From Dasyornis broadbenti (lineage: Eukaryota > Chordata > Aves > Passeriformes > Dasyornithidae), in NCBI GenBank assembly GCA_013397935.1, contig VZRN01004506.1:1459446-1523445 (forward strand): a stretch of 64,000 nucleotides of DNA, written 5' to 3'. Both the position numbers and the translations under genes were made by a program. Below the pieces are notes generated by a model. That model had not been told where the DNA came from, made no database searches, and saw only the letters and a program-made list of their open reading frames with translations. Of the stretch, positions 1-12,066 are shown piece after piece (the first letter of the stretch is position 1; each line of letters starts with the position of its first letter).

Positions 1-3000
1 TTTTTTTAATGAACATGTTTTTGACTCAATAATATGCTGAGGGAGCAGCTGCACTCAGCAAAACTCCATCTATAAAGCCCTGAAAAGCTTGTGTTTCTTT
101 CACATCATACTGCAGCCAAGCCAGCTGAGCCTACATCTGCCTCAAATCACTGGCAGGTAAAGTTTGTGTCTCACTACAGGGATGAAGTCCCACTGGGTTA
201 TTTTATTTATTTGAAGCAGAGCAAACTGAAACATTTGGTTTAGCTTGAATTCATGTTTCTCCCCAAAGTTCACATGAATTTCAACAAAGCCTTTTTTTTT
301 TTTTCTTTTCTTTGCACTTTTGTTTTGATGTATCTGCTTTCAGTGTGTGTGCTGCATAGTTGCAGGCACAAACAAGAGCCATAAAGCTGATAGGGGATTG
401 CCAGGGCTCTTTGTGCTGCCATGTGCTTCAAGGACCATGACAAGGGAACATGGTGTTTGTATTTGTAAATTCTGCACAGAAACTCAAGGTGGGCAGCACC
501 AAGGCCAATTTGAGTTAACAAACCCTAAAACTGGTGGGGTATACACACACACAGAACAGCAATCCAAGTATCTTGGCTTTTCTCTTCATCTAGCCCTGAT
601 AGCTTTTATTAGTTTAGACCTTCCTGTTGCTATTTGTGTCCACATTCCCTTAAATCATTTCTGTTCCCATAAATCCCTTCTGTATTGACAACAGTGCGTT
701 GAGCTTGTCTTTACAGATTGCCATTCCAAACAAATGCTGTGAAAAATTGTTTTCCAGTCTCTTAAATGCACATATCACCCAACTGATTTGAGGAGTACTG
801 CTCAACCAAATCATAATATTCAAGGCTAATCACGCCAGTTCAAGAAAATATTGACCATGGCTTGCAAGAACTGTATTTGCCCTACAATCCTCCCTGCTCA
901 TCCTTGCTGATCTTCCTTCTCCCACCTCTCCCTTTCACCTGCTCTTCCTCATCACTCAGGATCTTCAGCCACACAGATTTGAAAGTTGGCTTAAGTAAGT
1001 TTCTTCCAGCATCTCTGCTCTCTCCAGCATCAGTGCCTCTTTCTCCTACCTTGAGAGACATCAGATGAAACTGTTTAAGGATTATTCTTATCCGCTTATT
1101 TGTGGTTTTGAAATTATGCCTTGTGCTTGGCTTTCTGCATGAGAGTTGTATATTCTGAAGTCACTGAGTCAATGCATTTCACCAGAGTAAATCATTTAAC
1201 AAAAGAACTTTAAAAATCATGCTGGAGGATATAAACATCAATAGGTTTGACCTGATCAGTTAATTAAAAGTATCAGAAGACAACGACAGCAAATATTTGG
1301 TTGTTTTCTTAACTGTTTTGAGAGGACAAAGAGAGAATTATTTGGGAAAAAGTTTGAAATTAATGAATTGATTTAGTTACATGAATGTAAGCAAGAAATT
1401 AGTGCCCAAGCCCAGCAGAAAGACACAAATAAAACATTTGCACATGGAAAGAGAATCCATTTTGCTTGTGTTTATAAATAAAGCATGTAAGGAGTTGATT
1501 TTGGACTTTGAAAGTCAGTGAACATGTGAGTCAGAAAGTGTGAATTAATGTCACCAGATGTAGCCACTGACCTACTTAAATTAAAAAGACAACTTTGACG
1601 TATTATCAAAAACAACAGAGTACAAATGAAAGGCAACAAAGAATGAATTTTCTACTCATTTTAGAGCGCTCGTATGATCTCAGTTCTCAAAGCAGACCTC
1701 CTGCAGCTTTTATCTGTCCTTCATGGCACTGCAATTTATGATATAGGGGTGAAAGACAGCTGCCAGTTCTACTCAGAGCACTGACAGTGATTACCTGTAG
1801 GCCAGGGCACCTGTGACCCTGCACTGGAAAAGTCATAAAGATCACAGCTCAATCTGCATTTGCCACAGACATTAGTAGGAAAAATAAACAACACAGACAC
1901 AACATGAACTGCATGTTTAACTTGGCAAACATAAGCATAAAAGTGCCAAATGGTCTTGCACTGTCATGGATTCACAGAAACGTCAAGGACTAAACCAGCC
2001 CTTTCCTTAGCTCAGGAACAACATGAGGTGTATTTTGCTCATCCTTCACACATACTGATCCTCTGGAAAATCGCCAGTGAGTAAAATCCTATAGTCTCTC
2101 ATTATGCTTCTTCAAAAGCTTAATTATATGCATAGCTGTCCACAGAAATGCAGGTGGGAGATACTTTGCATCATATTATTATCATGTTTACACGCAGAAT
2201 CCCCTCTGTTCCCAGGGGGTTCCAGAAGGTATCCCCTGATAATCTAGAGCACACTGTAAGCATTCACGGGTGATTTTCAACTTCTTTGAGAAGTGCACCT
2301 GAATTTCTTCTTTTTTTCCAACCTGACATTTTGGCTCTTCCCCTCTTGCTCCTTGCTAATATCACTGCCTTAAACATAGGGACACAACAACCTTTGTTGA
2401 TACAGTCAAGAAAAAATCTTATCACCCTACTCAGTATCCCAGTCCATTCCCTGCAGTAAGTATCTGCAAGAACTATTAGACATGACATTTTTGCTTTCTG
2501 TTACTTCGACTACCTTCAAGTAACTTCTGATATATTTATAAAACCATAGTTTTATGCCTTTTATATATGTTTTCCTGACTAATTGACTTAAGCTAGAGTG
2601 TCTGATTTTACTCCTGTAACCTTGCACTTACACTTTTTCACAATTCCTTTTGGATTACCAGATCCGTGATTTATTACGAACACTTGCACTTTTTGTCACT
2701 TTTGTGATTCAGTTTTGCTTGCCAAAAGGTTTGTGTTGTCTTCTGGTTTCCTTTCTTTATTTTCCTTTCATACAACTGGAACATAGCAGCCCTGATTTTG
2801 CTAAAATAGGCTTTCTTGAATCCCTGAACTGTCTGGTTCTGATGATTTACATTTTTTTTAGGATGGGGATAAATACTTATTAAGGATGAGGGTGGGTATT
2901 CATTTTGCAAATAAAACATTTCCAATATGACATCCTGTCCTCTTTAGTGCTTAATGGTGACATGTATCTCACTGCCTGGTCCCCTGAGTTCGTAAAACTT

Positions 3001-4786
3001 CCTTTTTTCATGTTGTAACTCACATGTGCTGACATAAAAAACCAAACAAGCAAAGGCCGAAGATGTGTAAGAGACAGTTCTTAGAGAGAGAGAGAAAAAG
3101 AGAAAGGGCAAGGTAAATATTGCCTGACAAATCCTTCCCTGACTACCACCAGTGGAGTCACAGTGTGAATTATAGAGCACTTTCTGTACTTTGCTCCTTA
3201 ACTTTCAAGGAAACTTCTTTTGAGACATTCAAATTGACTGTGCAAAAGGTTTATGGTACTTATTTGCCTTCGTGCACTGAAAACGTACAACAATTGCACA
3301 GATGGGCAGCTTCATGTGCTTTTCATTAACTCTTTTTTCTTTTTAAACACACCTTCTTTGCTCAAGCTAGTTTCTGCTGGTTTTGTTTTACGACATGATG
3401 GTTTATAGAATTTCTGTCAAACCGTGTTACTGTTTGATCATTTTAAGAACAATCAGGGTAAGTGTTGCCAGTTACAGCTTCTCATCCCAGCCAAGTCACA
3501 GCGTACATATGGTGCAAGATATAAAGAAACACAGAGACTGATTAGCGTGCAAAGTGCAACGCAGCGGTCTTTACTGCTCATCGTTAATGTCACAGTGGAT
3601 TTTCAGAATCAAGAGATTTCACCCACAGCCATAGCAGTTCTGCACATAACCACAGGAAAGAAAAGCCAACCAGAAATTATGCAACATGTGTGAGCGTGGT
3701 CTTCAGCCATAAGCTCCTTTTCAGAAAGATTGTTCCTATCACATTTTCTTGCTAACTCCTCCTAAAGGTTCAGGAAACATATGTCAGAACAGCTTTCCTT
3801 AATTCAGAGCAGTGAACTTTTCCATGTATTTCCTGGAAAAGCTTCACTTCCTGAAACTGCTGCAGCATCTACCCCAGAACACCTGAAACCCTCTCTTAGG
3901 CTTACAACAAAAAAGATGATCGCTGCCATCTTTGGACTTCATGCAACAAGTTGATGTGGATTTTAGGGAAAAATGAGAATCACAAAAAAAACAAATAAGG
4001 CCAGCGAACCAATGTCCTGAAGATCCAAGAGACCTCCCAGTTCTCCTTTGTCTTCTGTGTTTCAAAGCCAAAAGTCCAAGGGTTCTTTCTGACTATGCTT
4101 TGCTTTTTTTTTTTAAGTAGGCAAAATCTAAGTTCACACTAATCTCTCCATATTAAAGACTTTTTTGACACTCACCCAGGAAATTCTTTGTATACTTAAC
4201 CTGTTCTGCGTGTGCAGACATTAATGGAGCACACATGCTCAGTGGCCTAACAGGCATCTCTTCAGCAGGAACTTTCAGAAGGTGAATCCTCATGAAATTA
4301 CTCACACAATGACAAGTTTTAAATACTTTTCTTGCCAGGCAAAAATCTCATTTCAAGCAGCCAACACACTTGTATGCTTGACAGGAAAGAGCAACAATTT
4401 ATAGCACACTGCCTGCTTCACTGGTTAATATAGGAAACTGACACACACATCAGAATTCATACAGAGCCATGTCACCAGAGGAATGGCCTGGGGAGCTCTG
4501 CATTAAACACAATTCCATCCCAATCTTCAAAAACTGTGCATATCCACCCCTTCTGTAGGCAGTCTGGCTCCCTGAAAATCACTTAGGACCCTCTCAAGAA
4601 GACTCAAGACTTTTGGGAGTAGGTGGAAGAAGACAGAAAGTTTATAGGAAACAAATTAGCGAAGAAGGCTCTCAAATGACTTCTCTGCCCACATGATGTT
4701 CTTGAAGTGCCTGATGAACCATAATCAAATATATGTGACTAACAGAAGGTGACGCCAAATAGATGGAGACCAAATAAATACAGTGG
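1..4786. other. Gene-free AT-rich single-copy DNA
   Basis: I see no coding gene here. All open frames are short (113 codons at most, at 347-688), lack recognisable domains and overlap on both strands, as expected by chance in AT-rich vertebrate DNA. No CR1 or LTR end is visible. The only distinct texture is a short GA-rich run at about 3082-3107 and small T or A runs such as 291-304 and 4106-4116. Confidence 0.7.
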
Positions 4787-4788
4787 CT

Positions 4789-4985
4789 TGTAGCCACATC
4801 ATTTTGCCTCATGAGCCAGTCAGACCTCCCAAGTTAAGCAGTGCTGAGCCAAGTCTGGATTTAAATAGGAGATCCTCCAAGGAAAACTGAGTGCATGTGC
4901 TGAAGGAAATAGAACTGGTAGTCCTTGTCTGTCTGAGTTACTACTGAGCTAAGGCCCTTGCATGATGCCAACAACACAGGACTGA
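4789..4985 (+). repeat. 5S rRNA-derived SINE remnant
   Basis: About 4789-4902 aligns along nearly its whole length with vertebrate 5S ribosomal RNA. AAGTTAAGCAG at 4831-4841 matches the 5S box A (AAGCTAAGCAG), GAGCC at 4846-4850 matches GGGCC, and the TTAAATAGGAGATC stretch near 4861-4874 matches box C (TTGGATGGGAGACC). GGAAAACTGAGTGC then corresponds to GGAATACCGGGTGC. Box A and box C form the internal RNA polymerase III promoter of 5S genes. The following 80 bases (for example CTGAGTTACTACTGAGC near 4935-4951) resemble, from memory, the body of a 5S-headed sauropsid SINE rather than 5S spacer. It is heavily diverged and surely inactive. A plain 5S pseudogene is the alternative. The 5S homology is clear; the SINE assignment and right-hand end are inference. 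Confidence 0.65.
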
Positions 4986-5411
4986 AACTGTTGAAGGAAC
5001 TCAGTTCTTTGAACCCTAGCTCCTAGAGGTTTTTAAAAGCCCCTCAACAGTATTTTGAAAATTAATTATGTCTATGTAGCCAAATTTCATAATAGATAAT
5101 CATAATACAACAAATATCCTGGCAGTTTGAAGTGGACACAGTGTTTTCATTCACTTCCTCCCTATTAAGTTTCATGAAGTATTACTGTAAAAAATTGCAA
5201 AGTTCCAGTCAAAAGGTGATTTCATTCATATTTTAGTGTTAAATAAGAAGATTATAGCATATTGTTTTGCAATCGCAGTAATTGCTTTTTAAGCCCCATG
5301 TTGCTTCTTCTGTTTGACTTGGTTTTCACTCACAAAGAGCATTGTAAGCAAATCTATTTGGAAGACCTCGTAATGCATGAAGCTAACTGAGTAACTCATG
5401 ATCCTTGGAGC

Positions 5412-5512
5412 AGTTTAGTCTGGAAGGGTCCTCAGGGATTCGTGTAGTCTAATCACCTGGTCAAACTAGAGCCAATGCCAAAGTTAGATCTGGGTGCCCA
5501 GTGCCTCATTGC
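5412..5512 (-). mobile_element. CR1 LINE 3' end fragment, antisense
   Basis: Read on the minus strand this is the 3' terminal region of a chicken-repeat-1 (CR1) non-LTR retrotransposon. On the + strand it shows CTGGAAGGGTCCTCAGGGA, then TCTAATCACCTGGTCAAACT and GCCAATGCCAAAGTTAGATC, which parallel the usual reverse-complement CR1 end (GGAAGGGACCTC, AGTCCAACCCCTGCTCAAA, AAGTTAGATC). Only about 100 bases remain, with no coding region. Divergence is high, so the insertion is old. CR1 copies are normally 5' truncated, which fits. Confidence 0.7.
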
Positions 5513-5774
5513 AATTTACAGGCACAAATAATACTCTCTGGATTTGATATGTCATGGGAAAAAGCGCTAGGGAGATATTTTTGTTCTTTACTTGTCTTGG
5601 GAAAATCCTGAGCTGTGGCGTTCCGTAGCTTCCCATTCAAATTTTGCCCCATTTTGTTTGCACTTGAAAGTTTTTGTGCATTCACAGCCTAACCCAGAGT
5701 GATGACAGTTATCATTAATGCCAGGAGCTCAGAATGTTTGCTGGCATGAGTCTGTGAAATATGCAGATAAATTA

Positions 5775-5813
5775 AGGAGAGAGAGAGAGAGAGAGGTAAA
5801 GAGAGAGAGAGAT
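5775..5813. repeat. GA dinucleotide microsatellite
   Basis: Two GA runs, 5775-5795 and 5799-5813, are separated by GTAAA. It is a simple purine repeat. The serine/leucine-rich minus-strand ORF over it (5689-5889) is a by-product of the repeat. Confidence 0.9.
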
Positions 5814-6789
5814 GGAGAAAACATAGAAAACAACAAAAACTTTGAGGCATGGTCATATTGTCAAGGATAGCAAATGAGCATTTTGACACTCTTCTGAAAA
5901 CTGCTGGTAATTGATTCCCATGACATGGGTGTTAAGTAAATACATTCATATTTCTGGTGCCAAGTGTAATGCCAATTACCAGTAGATTTAATTAGATTAG
6001 TAGATGTTCCTGCATAGAAGAGGCAATTAACAGTACATCAGGCAAAAAAAAGAAGATCTATGAAGAGAAAAAGGTGGGAGAGAATTTTGTATTTGTATCC
6101 CAAACACTACTGAGATGACTTATATTCAGTAGATTTGACCTTTACATAACTGCAATACATGGATTATCCATTTGCTCATCCTTTATTAGTCCTAAAAGTG
6201 TTCTCCTCACTGCAAAAGCACAGAGACAGTCTGGGCTGTAAGCTCTATCAGCCAGACTCAGAGGAGCCAGAACGCACCAGGAATCTGTGGGATGGGATCG
6301 TTCAGACTGGTTTTGTGCACGGTTGCATGCATTTGCTGCTTAATAGTTCTTCAGATTGCTGTTACCATGGGACAAAAGGAAACTTTTTAGGAGCACTCTG
6401 AGTGAGAAAAGGATGATTCCTTTGGCTATGACTAATGCATGATCATTAATACCTAGCCAGAACCATTTCCTGACTTCGTACTAGGGGAAAACATGGGGTG
6501 CAGCACCTCCCTGACCTTCCTGTCCTGGCTGCTATGGAAGGGAAAGGGAGAGATGTAGGCCAGAGGGACTGTGGATGATGGGAGACAAGGAGGGTATGGC
6601 ATGCTACAAACAGCACTAGCCAATACTGAGATTTGCTGAGAACTGGGGTGCTGGTAGCCTTTCTGACCACGTAGCCTAACAAGGAACATGAATAGAAATT
6701 AGTAAAAGTAATTTACAGGCTGCCAGTGGCACTGACACTTAAGTAGTCCAGCTCTTCCCACCAACACAGATAACAGATAATGCAGCAGT

Positions 6790-7012
6790 GACCAAAGCGT
6801 GCTTGAATCCAAGCCTACTCAAGTGAACAAATCTGATTCTATCTCAGCTTCCTCACATCTGTGTAATTAGACCTCAACTTCAACTTGCTGAGTCCTCGAA
6901 GCGTTATTTGCATGAGCTCAGCAAGTCTTTGAGGCACACCTTGCTGACAGCAGCCACAGCTGACCATTGCACCTGCCAAGTGAAGACTGCCAGCACTTAC
7001 TGCTTCTTACCT
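6790..7012 (+). repeat. Unnamed diverged repeat, copy A of a local pair
   Basis: This stretch is homologous to 8160-8375 in the same orientation. The best-matching part is TTATTTGCATGAGCTCAGCA near 6904, followed by CTGACAGCAGCCACAGCTG at about 6944-6962; the partner has TTATTTGGATGAGTTCAGCA and CTGACAGCAGCCAGAGCTG. A weaker match begins at GCGTGCTTGAATCC (6797-6810 against GCATGCTTTAATCC) and continues through a shared AATTAGA. I do not recognise the family. It may be an ancient dispersed repeat with two copies here, or an old tandem duplication. The open frame at 6908-7150 has no recognisable domain. Confidence 0.7.
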
Positions 7013-8159
7013 TCTGTGCCATTTGGACCCGGTTCTGCTCTTCACTTCTGGTCTCCAGCTCCGAGAGGTAACCTGCAATTCATCAGCTTTGGGGAAAATA
7101 TGTGTGATCTCATGGATCCTGGATGTTGTAAAATAGCGTTTTGTTGGTGAGGAGACAGAGCTCTGTACACCATTAAACTAGTAAAACTTGCAATTTTCCA
7201 GGGGTTTGCCAAGCAAGTCTTGAATGCCTCAAATCTTCCACAATCTGTTTGATATATCAGGAGGGAGAGACAGTAAACTATCCATGAGGGTAGCTAGCAC
7301 AGCTCATAGCATCAAATGCATGGCATTTATACGCTATAAACTTACTTTAAATACCCTGCTACAACAAGTACTGTAACATTAGAGAGGGCAAAGTTGGAGA
7401 ATTCTGATTGTGACCACGTGTAGAACAAGGATAATTTATTTTTAGCATTGTATTTCTGTTCTAATGCAATTCTACCACCCAACACACATGCATATGGATC
7501 TCTAAAACATTATCTTATTTTTTAAAAAGCTGACATAAGCAAGAGGCAGAAAATGAATAGGCACATGTTCGGTTTACATTATGTTAGAGGTATAAAATAC
7601 ATTGAGAGCGAGGAAAACTTATATTTCCTTCACGGATTCACATGGATTCATGTTTTCCTCTCCATCCCAAGGCGTAATTCCAAAATTTATTCCGTAATAC
7701 TAATGGACCTCTGTTTCAATATTGCAGAAATTGGCAGCCTTCAGAAAGAAACAATTAAGTCACTGCCAGTACCATTAGAGGGCTTCCACTCTTTGCCATT
7801 GTGGTACTGAATAGTCTGAGGAAAAACAAACGTTACAAGGATGGCAATGAGAAGGGGAAAAGACAACTTTCCCTTTACACCTGAGTTTAGTCCCATGTTA
7901 TTTTATAGTTCTTCACTGATAAAAAGGCCTTTTACAAGGGTTGTGTATTCTAGCTGTGAAATATTTGAAAGGCAGAAGTGGGACATTCATCTTTAAATTC
8001 CTGCATTTGGTATTTGCTTACATCTTTGTAATTTCACTAAGAGGAGGGACCTACTGGGAAAAGAAACCCCGCAACCATCTTCTGCTCAAACCTTTATGGC
8101 AGAGACTCATAGTCCTTCTCATCCATCATCTGCAGCTCCAACTAAAATCCCTGTCAAGA

Positions 8160-8375
8160 CAACCATAGCATGCTTTAATCCAAATTGACTGTGTCTTGTT
8201 CTGCTTCTTAAATCTATATGCAATTAGATTTTCTATTCAGCTTCCTAAGACCTTGGAGACCTTGTTATTTGGATGAGTTCAGCAAATCTCCGAGGCTCAC
8301 ATTCCTGACAGCAGCCAGAGCTGGATCTTACACCTGTGAGAAAATGATGACTGACAAGCTATGTAACTTCTGAAA
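8160..8375 (+). repeat. Unnamed diverged repeat, copy B of a local pair
   Basis: Partner of the 6790-7012 copy, about 1.37 kb downstream and in the same orientation. Shared blocks in order are GCATGCTTTAATCC (8168-8181), AATTAGA (about 8222), TTATTTGGATGAGTTCAGCA (about 8266-8285) and CTGACAGCAGCCAGAGCTG (about 8305-8323). Small indels and many substitutions separate the two copies, so duplication or insertion is old. No open reading frame is shared between the copies, which argues against a coding duplicate. Confidence 0.7.
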
Positions 8376-8686
8376 CACAACTCTACTGGTTGTACTTTCT
8401 CTCTTTTTGATGCCCCCCCCCAAATAGTTATTCAAATTGTAAAAAAAAAATAAAAAAAAGAGTCTGAAGAGAAAATCTGAGTGTAGCTGACTGTACTGCA
8501 GAAGCTACCCACCTCGTAATAATCCAGCTCCAAATGCATCATTATATTCATTATTTGGGCTAGCGATTACGCTAAAACAGTGACTCTTGCACTTCCAGTG
8601 AAAAACTTCAAAGGCCTCTGTGATATTCCTGGAAGGAAAAAAAAAATTCTGTATGAGTTTCATCTTTTCTCTTTTTTTTTTTTTTT

Positions 8687-9206
8687 ATCCCTGCCATGGT
8701 TTAAGCCCAGCCGGCAACTAAGTGCCATGCTCACTCCCACACCTCCCCTGGTGGGATGGGGAGGAGAGTCAGGAAAAAAGTAAAGCCCACAGGCTGAGAA
8801 AACAGAAGTTGAATAATTGCACTAAAGTTAATAATAATCATAATAATAGTAATGAAAAGGGATATAACAAAAAGAGCAATTCGCAATACAACCACTCACC
8901 ACCTGCTGACCCATGCCCAGCCCATCCGCAAGCACTGATCAGCAAGTTCCAGCAAACTCCCTCAGTTTACATACTGAGCATGATGATCTATGGTATGGAA
9001 TGGCCTGTGGAATAGCCCTCGGACCAGCTCAGGGCAGCTCTCCTGGCTGTGCTCCCTCCCGAGTTCTTGTGCAGAGCACGGGCAAGGTCCTTGACATAGC
9101 ACCAGCCAAAACATCAATGTGCTACCAACGCCATTCTCATGCTGAATCCAAAACACAGTGCTACGAATAAAATTGACTCTATCCCACCCTAAACCAGGAC
9201 AATCCC
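8687..9206 (-). mobile_element. Solo ERVL-type LTR with 5-bp target-site duplication
   Basis: The element runs from TGCCATGGTTTAAGC (8692) to AAACCAGGACA (ending 9201), giving TG..CA termini. It is flanked by ATCCC on the left (8687-8691) and ATCCC on the right (9202-9206), a perfect 5-bp target-site duplication as expected of ERVL integration. Internal landmarks match a common neoavian LTR family I know: GGTGGGATGGGGAGGAGAGT near 8750-8770, an AATAATCATAATAATAG tract near 8832, ACTCACCACCTGC near 8893 and TATGGTATGGAATGG near 8990. In family members the promoter lies on the complementary strand, hence the minus orientation. No internal gag or pol remains, so this is a solo LTR left by recombination between two LTRs. 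Diverged and presumably inactive. The three ORFs over it are spurious. Confidence 0.85.
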
Positions 9207-11890
9207 CTGTCCTGAATTTTTGTTGTCAGGCCAGCCCTGGCACGCAGTATCTACGGTATCAGCTCCAGCCATGCTGAAATTGTGCACGAAAAGGACTATT
9301 AAAAAGGTGAGAGGAGAGCAGATTTTGGCCAGCAATATGGTCATCAAAGTGCTCAACTTCTACCCTAAGAAAATGCCATGGGATCTTTAATCATGAGGCA
9401 GATGTTTGCATGTTTCCTTACCCAGTTTCCTTACCTTCTGAACGGGGAAGAGCAGAGTCCATGTTGCCAGAAACTGATCTCTGAGTCCAGATATGGCATG
9501 TATTCTAAATTTGATTACTCTGTCTCTGAATTATTCCCTCCGGGTTTAGATTTTAAAAGGCCACTGTGGTTTCTGCCAGCTGTTAATGTCAGAAACAACA
9601 ATATTGCTGTTAGTGTTTAACAGGTAATACCACTGATTTCATGGAGTGGGTTTTGTTCCAGATAGGGATTGAAATTGATTTGTTTCAATGATTTAACTTG
9701 TTGACAAATAAACATTTGACAAAAAAATGTATAATATAATCCTGGCAAACTACACCATGCCTTTAGCTTTGCCTTAAATTTGCATTCAGCTATTTATTAC
9801 ATCACCCTTTGCCAGAATTGGGCAGTAAACTACTTTCATATACAGAAGAATGTTTCCATTTAAAATTTACATTTAAAATTGCAATAAGATGCTGGATCTC
9901 ATTCTTTTTGAGCAAACTGTATTGCATTACATTAGCTACATTGCTAGGGAAATGCATTCTGCTTTCTGTATCAGTTTCAATTAGCTGGGTGCATTACTCA
10001 CCCATTTTTATCATAGAAAAGTTAGTGTAATTCCAAGTGTCACAAACCGCAGCTAAAAAACAGATTGGCTAGCTGTTAATTGTTTAAATACTGCATCCTG
10101 TGCATAATGAATTTCTTACCTACAGTCATGATGTATCATTGACAGTTTGGAAGACTAAATCTATTGCTGCCCAGCATAATTCTGAAATATAATTTATAGT
10201 GGTTATTTGGAGAACTATATTGAGTACATTAAAGCCATATGGTACTGTGGTTTCATCCCCAAGAGATGCCTCATCAGCTAAGAGCAGCATTATGATCAAT
10301 ATGTATATTACTCATTTTTAATAGAGTGTACTAAGCTGTAGAAGATTATTGTTCCTGCCAGTTCCTTGAAAATATGAGGTGCAACAATTATTTTAAGATT
10401 GTTAGAGAGTTACAGTATTCTCAAGACGTAGAAAATATGTCTTTGTTTTGTTATGCTTAAAACCTGAAACATTCTCTAGCAGCTGAAATCCCCCAGAAAA
10501 CAGTCTGTCTAACTAGAAAAGCTAAAACCTATAAAAGGTAAAAACCTCATTTGAGTTGTAATGCTCAAACAATTTGCTAAATATGGCTTCTCGGAAGGGA
10601 AAAAAACGAGAGAGAGAGAGAGAAAGATGAGAACATTGTCATTTCTCTTGGCAAAAGGACGTAGCATCTACCACAATTGTGCCTATTTCACTGTTAAAAA
10701 TAAAAAGTGGCAAGTATTGCAATGGTTGTTGCAGCCTTAGCAATCAGAGAATGTTGGAATTTTTTAAGATTCGTATTACATATTCCTCAATGCACTGAGA
10801 AAAATACCACATGAATACCAAGTATTTCATTAACCTGTGACCTGGTGGAAGCCTTTGCAGCTGCAGACAAAGAGTGAACTGCACTGCCTAGCTAAATGTG
10901 TAAAGCCACAAGCATGGAAGATGAACATAAATTTAAAAATCCCACAAAGCCAAATTTCAGTTATTCAATCAGAAACAGCAGAACTGCAAATGTTAGAAAA
11001 CTGAGTGTGAAGAAGATGAGCCAAGGCAACACTGGGGGCTGGGGCAGAGACAGGGGGAATAAGGAGTGGGAAAGTCTGTGCACCTTTGATGGCCCAGAAG
11101 GTAAACCCTGAGATCACAGTACAGAGCAATTCATTCAAGACTGAAGACAGGATTAGAGGGGTTTCAGATGCAACAGGAAGCTAAGGACCAGATGAAGAGT
11201 TTAGACTTAAAACTATGTCAAGAAATACATTTGCATGGTGCTCCACCCAAACTAATAAATCCTTCAGTGACAATTCAGATCCAGCTCTTTGAATATTGGC
11301 TGGAACTTTCACTCCTCTGTTGGAATCAGAAATACCACACACTCATGAGGATGGTTGTATTTTTTTCTGAGACGTTTCTTTTATAGAGAAAAGCATTCTC
11401 TGAGCCATCCTATTTAGATGTCCCAGAAACTCATTATAAAACCGGAAAAACTCTCTTACAGACATTGGAAACTAAAGCTAAGCAGAGTTTCTAAGCATGC
11501 ATGCATTTTTCCAAGCAATTTACTTGTTAATCCATAATCCTCAGTTTTATTTATTTCCAAACCTTCTCTCCCATTTCTTCCCTTCTGCATGATTGATATA
11601 TTATCTTATACTATTTATCTCTAGCACATTTTTTGTTTCCTTCTTGGTTCCAGTTACATTAATGATGCCAATACTTTTCATGTATTCCTAATCTCTTTGT
11701 TTCTTTCATCATACATCTTGCATTCATACAGACACTTTCAAATACTTATCAATCCCATTTACCTTCCCACAACAATCCTAGTTTTTATTCCTATTCCACA
11801 GATGTTCTCTCCTAATAATTTTTCTTTTCTTTTCATTTTTCCTCCTTTAGATCCAGACTGCCAGTTTTAGTTTTAGTGCTGAATCCCAGT
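9207..11890. other. Gene-free single-copy stretch
   Basis: Nothing beyond chance ORFs (80 codons or fewer) is visible. A GA run lies at 10609-10624. The last part, from about 11520, is strikingly pyrimidine-biased on the + strand (repeated TTTC, TTCC and CTTT) and grades into the CCTT array, so much of 11.5-12.1 kb may be decayed simple repeat. Confidence 0.65.
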
Positions 11891-12066
11891 CCTTCCTTCC
11901 TTCCTTCCTTCCTTCCTTCCTTCCTTCCTTCCTTCCTTCCTTCCTTCCTTCCTTCCTTCCNAAGTGTCTATTGCATGCCTACATGGTCGGCCTTCAGGCA
12001 GAACACATCAATACCTTCCTTCCTTCCTTCCTTCCTTCCTTCCTTCCTTCCTTCCTTCCTTCCTTC
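11891..12066. repeat. (CCTT)n microsatellite in two blocks, one N
   Basis: Block one is a pure CCTT tetranucleotide array at 11891-11960. It ends exactly at an unresolved base (11961), followed by 52 bases of unique sequence (AAGTGTCTATTGCATG and on), after which a second CCTT array runs from 12014 to about 12066. The FLPS-repeat protein read across it is purely the translated microsatellite. The N at the array edge suggests the true length was not resolved. Confidence 0.95.
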
